The position numbers and the translations under genes are program-made. From positions 92,649 through 124,108 of the forward strand of contig SCFE01000009.1 in NCBI GenBank assembly GCA_004352715.1: a DNA stretch of 31,460 nucleotides. Reading direction: 5' to 3'. The notes below the pieces were generated by a model. The model had not been told where the DNA came from and searched no databases. It saw only the letters and a list, made by a program, of their open reading frames with translations. Shown piece by piece: positions 8,704 to 18,699 of the stretch; position 1 is the first letter of the stretch; each line of letters opens with the position of its first letter. Source of the DNA: Hofstenia miamia (lineage: Eukaryota > Xenacoelomorpha > Acoela).

Positions 8704-9104
8704 CAGGCCCGTAGCCATCACAATCACCTAAGTGGGTCAATGTGCATTTAGGAGGGGTTGATGGGAATTTCGACTTTCTTTATAAAATAAACTAAAATTT
8801 TACCAGGTCTGTACATCATTATTTTTTCGTTGCATCCATGGGCATACGTGGATTTTCTGACTTGTGAGGTCATCTAGGATAGTGATCAAGTAAGTGACCA
8901 AAGGCGGGGTGAAGCCCCGCGAAAATCTTTTGAAAGTATCGCCAAAAAATTGCTTTGTTAGGAGCAATGTTACAACAATTGAATTAACAAATTTCATTTT
9001 TACATGCTGATTTTGTTTTTAGCTTTGTTGTCTAGGAAGGGTTGCCTCGCCTTCCAGGGGGTTCGATCCTTCTTAACCCCTGTGCCTACGGGCCTAGCCC
9101 CAAG
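8696..9104. mobile_element. hAT-type MITE, 393 bp, with 8-bp target duplication
   Basis: The element spans 8704-9096. It starts CAGGCCCGTAG and ends CTACGGGCCTA, an inverted pair with one terminal mismatch. It is flanked by ACCCCAAG (8696-8703) and GCCCCAAG (9097-9104), an 8-bp duplication with one mismatch, as expected for hAT transposition. Removing the element and one flank rejoins the host LINE reading frame exactly through its PQG codons, which independently proves both ends. It encodes no transposase, so it would depend on an autonomous hAT. An internal perfect hairpin with arms GCGGGG/CCCCGC and a 5-nt loop lies at 8904-8920, and a GGTTCGATCC tRNA B-box look-alike near 9060. Confidence 0.92.
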
Positions 9105-9355
9105 GTACTGTCCTTGGCCATATTTTATTTGCAATTTATATAAATGATATAATTAAACATGGAAAACACAGCGACATTTACCAATATGCCGACGACACAT
9201 GCCTAAGAACTACCGTAAAAAATGCTTTTGATGCTACAAAAAACTTCCAAACAGATCTAGAAAAATTAACCAATTATTTTACAAACAATCAACTAAAACT
9301 AAACATTGAAAAAACACAATTTATAATTTTTTCACCCAAGGCTCAAAAAACCTAA
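9105..9355 (+). pseudogene. Family A LINE reverse transcriptase, 3' part
   Basis: Coding resumes in the same phase after the MITE: GTVLGHILFAIYINDI, then IYQYADDTCL with the YADD catalytic box and LEKLTNYFTNNQLKLNIEK, and ends at a stop at 9353-9355 after SPKAQKT. The YADD box and INDI segment are intact. Beyond the stop only scattered homology remains (YLGV-like near 9418; C-terminal helix near 9820-9870). Confidence 0.88.
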
Positions 9356-9970
9356 TAAGTTACATATAACTTAAGATAAATAATAAGCCAATAAAGCAAG
9401 TGAGTAATTCAGATATTTAGGAGTGGAGATTGATAACGATTTAAAATTTGAAAAATTCAAGCAATTATTGTAAACAACATGCCTTCTGTTAGTCTCATTT
9501 TCAATAATGTTCTTTTCTTTTAACTAATCTAAACTCGAAACATCGTATCCTTCTATCAAAGATATTGAAATGGTGTATAAGAACTCTAAGTTTTGCATAA
9601 ATCATGACGAAGCATCAGTATATCGTAATAAATATAAAATACTATCTCCGTTCTAACAAATTCGTCTGAATATGCTATCTATTACATTTAAATTCAAATC
9701 TCTACAAATATCTCTCCTTTTTCTTAATGACTATATTAAATTAAATGAACAATCGCAAAAATTTTTGCCTTTAGATAAAATTCTAATTGCCTTCATCAAA
9801 TATCAATTAAATTGTGGAATAATTTAGATAATGAAACACGAATAGAAAAAAAATATAAAAAGTTTAGAAAGAATATTGAAACAATTTTTTCTAATGAAAC
9901 CATATACATTAGGGGACGGTAATACACTTCATGCATTCAAAACATACATCCAACATTTTGAAAACTAATA

Positions 9971-12324
9971 AATAAAAAACGAATACCGTTAGCGACTGCA
10001 AAATATTGGAACACCTACAACAACAATTTTTGGGAGCACAAAATCAAAATTTGAATGCTTGATTTTTTGTGAATCTTTGCCTCTTGTAAGAACTTAAAAT
10101 GTTTATAAATTAATTGGACTAATTAAGAAATAAATATTAAATAAAACATGTTTAATAAGTTAAATGTTTTAGATAAAAATTTTTTGACAAAGAGTTTGAA
10201 TGCAAAAGCTAGTTGACCTGTAATAATATGTCAAAATACATCTCTAGAAGAACACATGTAGTACAAGAGCTATTTTAAGACCGCTTTGTTTTGCACAATA
10301 GATTGATCTGATCAAAGTCGAAGCAATTTTTACTTATTTTTGATCTATTTTTTTATTGAATACATTTATTCTTACGAATCTTTAAAAAATGTATCTGATG
10401 TTCTCAACTAGCTGTTATAATGCATTTTTTGTCTACAATTATGTATTATCAGAGTAGCTAAAAACAATGTCAAATGCAATTACTGCTTTGCGGTTAGAAA
10501 TATGTTCATGAATATTAAATACAACTATAAAGTCGGGCTTAGTTATGCTGATAGAAGATGAAATTTATGTTTTTTCCATTCACTAATTTTCTACTTACAG
10601 GGCTAAATTAGTAAATGTTGTTAAAAAATTTAATTTATTTTTAGTGTTCATGCGAAAAATAGGGAGATGTAAAACATCTCAGACGTTTCAATTAAGACAT
10701 GTTCTATGAATTGAAAAAATGCAATAACCAGTGCTACTGATTTAGTTCCTGCTTCATGAAGTTGGATAGAACTATTTATATATATATTGTATTCAATATC
10801 TAGAATTATGCGTACATTCAGTATTACAGGGTCAATCTGATTCGACTTGCTGGTCGGGTTAAAAAATTAGACAGTCAGGTTGCGAGTCATTCTTAGATGG
10901 GTGGAATCGAGTTGCAGGTCATTGTTAGAAGAGCAAGCCAATAAAATATCAATTTTTGGGAGTCACTTACATTGCCTCATGTTATTCTGTTAGTATAGTT
11001 CAAATAAATATAATTTGATTCCATTAATTGTAAAACAATAATTATTAGTCATTTTGAGCATTTCAATTGTGTGGTAATTTTTTTAAAGCACGATTACCAT
11101 GAGATAGGTAATGCGATTACCAATAATGATTGTCCTCAATCTGTGCTTAGATCATAAATACTTAGAGCCTGAACTTAAAATAACATATCAAATGATCCTC
11201 CGCTTTATTCGGCTAAAAAAGTTTAGGACTTGCATTGCTCTTGGTTTTTGTATGGCCAAGAAGCCCATTCAAATTGTTTTCGATATTTTCCAACTGTTTG
11301 AGTGAATTCAGCATCTTGGAATGATGAAGTCATTCTATTGATTTCATATATATCAAATTTTATATAAAAATTTTTCTTTGAAATATTTTATATTACTACA
11401 TAAATTCAGTGTTGCTGAGAGAACACGGATACTTAGGCCATCAAATCAAATATATTATTTGTTTATTTGTGCCTTGCAGCAAACATGTATTTTTTGAAAT
11501 TCATGAATAAGTTTTCAGTGGATTAAACAAAACAGATACATGTGACTAATCCATATAGTTGAAGAAAATATATTTTAAATCAGGATTGTATGAAAATTGG
11601 ATTATGTTCTACATTTTATTGTAAAAATAATCACGTAAATATTTACTAGAGTGTAGGAACATTCAAAGCGTTGTTTTGAATAAGCTGATATTTATGCCCA
11701 ATATTACATACATCAGTTTTCCTAACACACCTTTGTCATACTTCATTCAAGATTAATGTGAATGTATTATTTTCTAATTAAGCAACGAATATTCACTGAG
11801 TTAGAATTTTGTTCTTCAAACTATAATTAAGTCAAATTTTTAACGGAATTCACATTTGAACCTGCTTGACTCTGCTCATCATATTATTCTATGACGTCAA
11901 ACAGAAGGAAGCTTTAATTAATGTAAACTAAAAAAGACTTATTATCTTAGAATAATATATTTCGCTGAATCAAGGTTTGGATCAACTTCAACTGTAAGCC
12001 TGTCTAAATTAACAGGCTATCTTAGAGAAAAAATTTAATTGGGTTTCTAAGAGAAAAAATTTAAGGAGGGTTCTAGATTTTATCAAATAATCTTTTTGTA
12101 AACTTTTCGTTACATAGGCTAAGTTTCAAATTTGTAATGTCACTTTATCTATTCTATATACATATCTTAAACAAAAAATGTGTTTTTCTTGCATCCTCAT
12201 TAATTCCAAGTCAAAGATACTTATTAGCATTGATGTCGAACTATTCCTCAGAGAATGGTTTGCTTTTAATTCATAAAATTAATTAACTCTTAATGATTGA
12301 AAGATAAATAAATTTCTTGTTCTT
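9971..12324. other. AT-rich DNA without recognised gene
   Basis: Nothing is recognised as coding. A short degenerate direct repeat (GTTGCGAGTCATT and GTTGCAGGTCATT, about 35 bp apart) lies near 10878-10926, and a perfect 8-bp CRE palindrome TGACGTCA near 11893. A repeated AGAGAAAAAATTTAA occurs near 12023-12064. The 64-codon open frame at 11111-11305 has no recognisable motif. Confidence 0.6.
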
Positions 12325-13284
12325 TGACCACAAAAATACAACCACGATGAATAATTTTGTTCAAGAAGCTTTGCAAATAATATTTGCAACAGAACTGGCT
12401 TATAAAAGAATGAAATCCGGAATTATTTTCACTGTGTAGAAATAATTTTATGCAAAAATCGTAGCAAGAACTAACCTTAAACAGTCTAACGTTCTCTTCA
12501 ATAGACAAACTACATTTACGAAGAATTTTCTCCAAGCCTATTAGGAAATTCGGAAATTTTGAGGCATTGATGTTTATTAGGGAGCATGCTTAAATGAAAT
12601 GTTGAAAATTTCTATTAAAACGCATTGCAGTGGGTGAGGTAGTTGAAAAGCTTAACTGTTTTTCTCTGATTTTATACAATGGCAAGTCGAATCTCAGATT
12701 ATGAGCAAAAAAAGAAGAAACTCCCCTTTATCATGTATAGTGTTTTAAGATTATGGATATATTTTTAGTTTTTGACACATAAATATTAAATTATTTTTTC
12801 AAGAACCNTGACCACAAAAATACAACCACGATGAATAATTTTGTTCAAGAAGCTTTGCAAATAATATTTGCAACAGAACTGGCTTATAAAAGAATGAAAT
12901 CCGGAATTATTTTCACTGTGTAGAAATAATTTTATGCAAAAATCGTAGCAAGAACTAACCTTAAACAGTCTAACGTTCTCTTCAATAGACAAACTACATT
13001 TACGAAGAATTTTCTCCAAGCCTATTAGGAAATTCGGAAATTTTGAGGCATTGATGTTTATTAGGGAGCATGCTTAAATGAAATGTTGAAAATTTCTATT
13101 AAAACGCATTGCAGTGGGTGAGGTAGTTGAAAAGCTTAACTGTTTTTCTCTGATTTTATACAATGGCAAGTCGAATCTCAGATTATGAGCAAAAAAACTC
13201 CCCTTTATCATGTATAGTGTTTTAAGATTATGGATATATTTTTAGTTTTTGAGACATAAATATTAAATTATTTTTTCAAGAACC
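12325..13284. repeat. Direct duplication around single N (12808), probable haplotype overlap
   Basis: The left copy 12325-12807 (483 bp) and right copy 12809-13284 (476 bp) are separated by a single n. The only differences I see are a 7-bp indel in an A/G-rich run near 12710-12722 and one substitution (GACACAT versus GAGACAT). Identity this high, with one indel, looks like two alleles of the same locus left unmerged, not an old tandem duplication. Confidence 0.9.
12630..12697 (+). repeat. Possible tRNA-derived SINE head (also at about 13114-13174)
   Basis: GTGGGTGAGGTAGTTGAAAA followed by GC resembles a pol III A box, and AAGTCGAATCTCAG about 33 nt further on resembles a B box (consensus GGTTCGANTCC, with differences). 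The arrangement is like the tRNA-related head of a SINE. There is no clear acceptor stem, so it is not a functional tRNA. The copy at about 13114 is part of the duplication around the N. Confidence 0.3.
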
Positions 13285-14419
13285 ATAAAAAATTGTAAGA
13301 AATCCTTTGGTTGCTCAAGGCTAATAATAATTAATTTTTGGTCCTCTCTGCTAACAAGTTTAAAGATATTTCTTAAATGAAGCCAGAATTGGCTGAAAGC
13401 GAACTTCATCAAAAAAATATTTTCCTTCATTGAATACTAAGTAGGTAATATTAAAACGGTTGCAATATGTACACAGCAATAGTACTTGCAAATTAAAAAG
13501 CAGATCTATATTCAATTCATACAAAATTTGTTAAAAAATGCAGTTGAAATTTGACGATAAACTATTGATAGCTGGGAAAGTTAATTTCGAAATGTTTTGC
13601 AAAGATAGTTAAAAATTGAGAAAATTGGAAAATTTACAGTTGACTAGAGTTTCATTTCAGCTTCAATGACTTACAAGTTAAGTAATTTGTTTTCGTGTTC
13701 ACATGTGAAAATATATTAGGAAATATATTGTCTAAATAAACCTGTCATTTAATGTCTGGAAACATCTTTTGTAATTTTTGAAATAATTCAGAATGACTTA
13801 AAAAGCAATGACTAGGAGGGTCAGCATGTGTTTCGTATATACAGTATTTAATATCAAATAACAACGTCTATTGAGATTTTGAAAGGTGTACATCATTTTG
13901 AACTACTTAGTAATTCAGTATTATAATGAGATATGAGTGCTTCAGCAATAGTTAACAAATGCAAAAAATGGAAGAAAAATTTAAAGTAGTGTATTGCTTA
14001 GTAACGATATTAACGAAAAACTAGAGCTAATAACTAATTTTCAGCATTTTGTTAAAGTTTTTCTGAATTTGAATGACTTTGTATTTCGCTCATTACATAT
14101 CTTAATAGAATTATTTATTTTGCAATCAAGAGGGATTTCTATAGGCATATATGTTAACCAATGGAATAAGGGAATGATTTTATAAAATACTGTTTTTTAT
14201 CTATTTCAACATCTAGGTGTTTGACTGAAAATATTTTCAAAGTTTCGTTTTTTTGATATAATATTTATTTTTGTTGTAAAATATTTAGATTTAGTGATTT
14301 TTTTAAGAAAGATAAATTAGATTTTCTGCATGACTTTGAATTTTTTACTGATTTGTGGGATTTTCAAAACGACTAACGATCATATGAGGATACAATTAAA
14401 CTACAAGCTAAATATAAAA
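13285..14419. other. AT-rich DNA without recognised gene
   Basis: Nothing recognised. A 63-codon plus-strand open frame at 13994-14185 lacks any motif and has AT-driven composition. Confidence 0.6.
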
Positions 14420-15515
14420 CACATAATAACAATAACTTTGTATGTGTATGTGTAAGTATGTGGTGAACTCAGTGTAAGAAATCAGTGAATGTCTTCAACA
14501 TGTTTGTGTCTCCATGATGTTTTGTCAGCAAAAAGTGCACTTCTTTTTCTAACTTTTTTGTAATTTTTTAATACTCTAATCTCATTCTCTAAATCGTTTC
14601 AACTATTAGAGACTGGTCGATGAAAGCTATGATAAGAAATAGTGCAGCAAATAAATTTATATGATCGTGGATTTACTCTTAAGTAATTAGCAATAAAAGA
14701 TTTTGATTCTCAGCCATAATTGTGTTTAAATTAAATTTGAAATCTTAGTCAATATCAACAGCTAAATATGTAATATGATCACTTTGTGTTATTGGAACAC
14801 TTTTAACAATTAATATAATCTTGTTTGATATTTCTTTTACAGAATTGGAGAGGGGGAGAATATAATGAACTGCGGTTTTTGAATTTGTATTTCTAATTGA
14901 TAGAATGAAAAATATTTTCAATATCCCGTTGTAAATTTTTTGTGCCCCTAAAGGCATCATTATCTGTATTTATGAGGCGAGTATCATCAGTAAATTGATA
15001 TATTTCACTATGATTTGCATGCTTAATTATGTCATTTACATATGTAAAGGTGGGAAGCCTAACGGGCGTGAATCTTTACGTTAAGCAAATTATATCATAC
15101 AGGAATCATACAAAGTATATATCTCAGAAAGAACCAAAAAACGTGCTAAGTAATTTAATAAATATGAAACGATGGAAATCAAAGAAAAAAAAGAAAATTG
15201 GATTGCTAATAATTCCCAAGAAACAGGCATTACTCAGGATCATCAGTAAATTGATATATTTCATTATGATTTACAGTATGTCATTTACATATATTACAAA
15301 TAAAATTGGCCTTAGTACTGTGCCTTGAGGCCCTCCTTCGATCGGTTGTAATATTATCAGATTTCATATTATTTATTAAACAAGCTATTTTCTATTTCCT
15401 AAAAACTCATAAGTTACTTAATTAAATTTTTCTGAAATCCGTAATTTTTAAGTTTAATCACCAAAATTTCAGAAATTCATTGAATCAAAGGTTTGATTAA
15501 TAAAATTCAAAGCAA
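14420..15515 (-). mobile_element. Family A LINE, second copy, rearranged pseudogene
   Basis: Read on the minus strand from 15515, traces of the same LINE as at 8240-9970 follow in order: FDSMNF, LMSFLGNRKQLVL, PQGTVLRPILFVIYVND (PQG at 15330-15322), then a disrupted stretch, then NDIIKHANHSEIYQFTDDT (TDD at 14992-14984), TKNLQRDIENIF, YLAVDIDxDFKF near 14740, and a C-terminal trace ENEIRVLKNYKKVRKRSALF near 14590-14535. The plus-strand copy has NDIIKHGKHSDIYQYADDT at the same place, so both belong to one family. Many stops and frameshifts are present, and the YADD Tyr-Ala is changed to Phe-Thr. Homology fades about 15515 on the 5' side and 14420 on the 3' side. Confidence 0.85.
14984..15292. 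repeat. Internal direct repeat (about 55-60 bp) flanking a 195-bp insert in the LINE
   Basis: 14984-15043 and 15239-15292 are near-copies of the same LINE stretch (VNDI through TDD); the second lacks about 8 bases in the middle. The 195 bp between them (15044-15238) does not translate as LINE and does not resemble either neighbour. Its origin is unknown. Confidence 0.8.
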
Positions 15516-16959
15516 ATTTATTGCGCAATATATGTATACAAAAAGTCTACAAACTAACACATGAAAAAAAAATAAAATATAAACAAATAATTAAGAACAA
15601 ATTAATATATACAATATATAATAAAATAATCAATGTTTGTGTGAATGTTTATTTTAAAAAAATTATTTCCCTTTTTAGGTTTATGCTATTTATGAATCAA
15701 TATTTAACTTGATTATAAATCGCTAAATCAGAAGAAAAACACCCTAAACAGCAACTAAGAGATTGCGTTTTGTGTCGTAAAAACTATTCTCATAAAATTG
15801 TTAAAAGATTATACATTTTCCAATACCAGTAATCAATCAATGTTATAAAGGAAATTAATTCCATTTAGATGCTATAATTCTACGCTTCTTGCATACTTCA
15901 GCAATATATTATGTTACATAAGCAACATCGATTTTGCTGATAATTCGGAAAGCATAACTTAAAGAAATGGACGTTATTTGAGGAAACCAAATTCTAAATT
16001 TTTGAATTTATACATGAAATATGCTTTATTTGTTGGCACAAATTCCCAATGATATTTTTATACTACAGCTAATGCACTGTTAATTATATATGCTTAAAAG
16101 AATATTAATTGTTCAAGTCTTGTGTCTAAATCTTTCCTCTAGAAATGCAAGTTAATATGGATATATATAGCGAAATTATCTTAACAACCCATTAGCCAAA
16201 TTAATAAGATAAACATTGGAATTTGTAATCGATTATGCTAAATCTTTGACTATTAAATCGCCTTTTTCTTTAAAACAATTTATTCACTTTTTTCCGAGAC
16301 GATAATTACTTAGATGAAATAAATCTTACCGAAGGCTAAATTTGTGTAGGTTAATCCGTCTTAACATTTCATGTAATTACATGTAAGTTTAGCATGAAAT
16401 TTGCCTTATGGATTAGAATTGATTAAAAAGCTCTCAATACCGCTCTGCAAGTTTACTATGTTTATGCAGAAGCACTCAATAACTATTTAACACTTTGTAA
16501 TATTTGCATCTCATTATTTTAATGAAGCCATCAAGCAGAGATTTATAAATTTTTTAAATGTATTAAATTTTGTTTTTCGAAGCTTTCATTTATAGTAAAT
16601 TGGCATTTTACAGCATAAGTAATCAAGTATAAAACCTTGAATAATATTATTAATTATTGATTATAGGCACTTAGTTGGATTTTGTCCATATCTTGACACA
16701 GGCGTTTAGTATTGCATTTCACTGACTTACTCTGAAAATTATATTACGGAAATTAATGTTGACATGCCAGGAATTAATAAAACCTGATGGATTTATTTTC
16801 TTAAAATTACATTTATTTCGACATTTAGCTTCTGCGCAAAAATATTATAAAAGGATTTTAGTTTCACTCCCCATCAAATTAATATTCTTAAATATATTAT
16901 ATTATATATAAAAAAGTCAATTCACTTTGGTCTAAGTGATAGGACATCAATATATGGCC
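15516..16959. other. AT-rich DNA without recognised gene
   Basis: No coding or RNA gene recognised. A perfect 14-bp palindrome CATGTAATTACATG lies near 16370-16383. The plus-strand open frame 15521-15712 is lysine/isoleucine/asparagine-rich AT noise. Confidence 0.6.
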
Positions 16960-16983
16960 TATATATATATATATATATATATA
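16960..16983. repeat. (TA)12 microsatellite
   Basis: An uninterrupted TA run of about 24 bp. Confidence 0.95.
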
Positions 16984-18179
16984 CACTACAGAAATATAAC
17001 ATGTTAGACTAAATGGGAAAAACAAACCCTAATGGCTTATAATTTGAGATTATATGGGAAAAAATTAAAGAAAAATAGATGATGTCCAAGCTATCCTTGA
17101 GTTGTACATATATGCATTAAAAAAATATTGAAATCCAAATTTAAACTTAACATTTTAAAGATTTTTCTGCAGATTTTGACGCTTTACGGGTCATACTTAG
17201 ATACAGCTACTGATAATAATGATCCTCTCTACGGCAAAATTTATGGGGTCGGGTCACGGCTAAGAAATCTTGATACAAAACATGGCTATGACTAGTAATT
17301 TTTTCCTAGCTGCCCATCGTTATTTTATAACAATACTTCAAATTAATAAACTTCATAATTATGAAAAAAATAATTGTGAATTTTATAGTCATAAAAAATT
17401 CAATTATAAAACATAGGTATTTATTTCGTGTTGAAGAGAGTGAAAATGAGACTCATAACTCCTGTATATTTACATTGAAAGCAAAAAATCCATTTTTGAG
17501 AAGGCTTTACCACAAGACATTCCGTATAAATAAGGCAAGTGTGTATAATTTTAAACATTGAATTATTTTTCTACTGAGATGCAGAAAGCGTTTTGTGGTG
17601 ATAATACATAGAGATTCAATTTGAAACTCTATATTTGAGTTAAATTTATTTTTTCCAAAACGCATAAATTGCTTAGATTTTAACGACATTATACATTTAG
17701 TATTAAATCTCCTGTTTCTTGACTGATACTCAGTGACTGCAAAATGGTTCTAAAAATTTCAAATATTAAAATTTGTTTTGAGTGTATATTTCTTTGGATT
17801 TATAGAAAATATGCCCAATTTTTATATGGTATAAATTTTACTTTGAAAACAAAGTAATGGGTAAAATTCCTGAAACTCTTAGTTTTTTACACATTTTCAT
17901 AAATCTTTTATTTTCGATTAATTTGTTTTAAGACATATCCCTCTGTAAATTGACTTCAAACAATAGGTTTACTAAAAATTTGAAATTAAAATTTGGCAAA
18001 CATCAAGTTGTATATTATTGCCAAATAGAGTAATTGAATGATATTCAAATTTCTCATATTATAATATAGTAAGCAGGTATATTTTTGTTCAAGACTTTGG
18101 TTTAAAAATATAAATGCTTATTAAGAGCTATAAGAAGTTGTTAATTAAATGAATATATTCCGAGTATAAAAAATAAAGA
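16984..18179. other. AT-rich DNA without recognised gene
   Basis: Nothing recognised. A GC-richer patch near 17170-17290 contains a GGGTCGGGTCACGG stretch with no motif I can assign. Confidence 0.55.
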
Positions 18180-18185
18180 TTTATT
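18180..18185 (-). terminator. Poly(A) signal AATAAA for the 18234-18650 gene candidate
   Basis: AATAAA on the minus strand lies 49 nt after the stop codon of the 138-codon frame, a normal distance for a short 3' UTR. AT-rich DNA gives such hexamers often by chance, so it supports but does not prove the gene. Confidence 0.5.
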
Positions 18186-18233
18186 GCAAATATAGTTCTA
18201 AGTTTGTAATCACTTGAAAGTAATTGATAAGAG

Positions 18234-18650
18234 TTACGTGTACATTGACGAACTAACTACAGCATAAAGTCTGAGTGCAAATTTGTCGTGCTGAACTTCA
18301 ATAAAGTCAATGTCTACAACCTGGAAGAGGTACTCTACCCCAAGATCTTTGCTAGATAGATCAGTGATTGCCTCTACAAACATTCTGTAGCGATTCTTCT
18401 TTCTACGAATCCCACAAAATACGTCGATTTTAACACCGTAGTGCTTCGAAAGTTCGACGCAATGTTCTCTGTTTCCCTCAATCATACACTGAAGCTTGGG
18501 AACAAATTTTGTGTCGTTAACAATTTCCAAAACGCTGGCCACACTGTTATTGTAGGGGCAGAATTTGTGCCCACAGAATTTCGCGACGAATGGCTGTCCA
18601 AGAATCATGGAATATTCATGACGATCTACCCATGGTATGGCTTTCTCCAT
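18234..18650 (-). CDS. Unrecognised 138-residue protein, single open exon
   Basis: An open frame from ATG at 18650 to TAA at 18234, in a patch clearly less AT-rich than its surroundings and with balanced amino-acid use, unlike the Lys/Asn/Ile-rich noise frames nearby. An in-frame stop lies at 18693-18695, so a complete single-exon gene is possible, though a splice acceptor in 18651-18692 cannot be excluded. The N-terminus reads MEKAIPWVDRHEYSM. There are five cysteines (FCGHKFC, a QC/HC pair and VFCGIRR), a basic IRRKKNRYRMFVEAI strand-like segment and a hydrophobic YLFQVVDIDFIEV. No signal peptide or membrane segment is evident. The alternating beta-type pattern around IRRKKNRYRMFVEAI might suit an OB-like fold, but that is a guess and I do not recognise a family. 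An ATTGG on the plus strand (CCAAT on the coding strand) lies at 18695-18699, about 45 nt upstream of the ATG. It could be a real gene, a last exon or a retrocopy. Confidence 0.55.
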   Translation of the reverse strand: MEKAIPWVDRHEYSMILGQPFVAKFCGHKFCPYNNSVASVLEIVNDTKFVPKLQCMIEGNREHCVELSKHYGVKIDVFCGIRRKKNRYRMFVEAITDLSSKDLGVEYLFQVVDIDFIEVQHDKFALRLYAVVSSSMYT

Positions 18651-18699
18651 TCTAATTTTCAAAATGAATTTTACTCCGAATGTGCGCGTCTCTTATTGG

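Larger units (their letters stand above)
8240..9970 (+). mobile_element. CR1/L2-like LINE remnant (family A), split by a MITE
   Basis: A 5'-truncated plus-strand LINE whose reverse transcriptase can be followed across the MITE at 8704-9096. Before the MITE: NYRPMCITHPFSKLFEKL, KQFGFRNGHSTQDA, NSMNFDISHDKL and DRGAPQ. After it: GTVLGHILFAIYINDI, QYADDTCL and LKLNIEKTQF, then degraded YLGVEIDNDLKFE near 9418-9460 and a C-terminal trace NLDNETRIEKKYKKFRKN near 9818-9870. The lack of an RLE and the wording fit the CR1/L2/jockey superfamily; the exact clade is not assigned. No APE endonuclease or ORF1 is present. A related minus-strand copy lies at 14420-15515. Confidence 0.88.

Noticed and set aside
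8800-8997. Minus-strand 65-codon frame inside the MITE
   Set aside because: No transposase motif, and the element is too short to encode one.
9056-9070. GGTTCGATCC tRNA B box
   Set aside because: Lies inside the MITE, with no A box or cloverleaf.
11890-11902. CRE palindrome TGACGTCA as a regulatory site
   Set aside because: A single 8-mer without a nearby gene is not enough to call a functional element.
12290-13019. Repeated minus-strand frame (MEKILRKCSLSIEE...) that looks like a gene duplication
   Set aside because: The repeat comes from the assembly duplication around the N, and the frame has no recognisable motif and AT-driven composition.
16925-16950. TGGTCTAAGTGATAGGACA resembling a tRNA A box
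   Set aside because: No B box follows; a TA microsatellite does.
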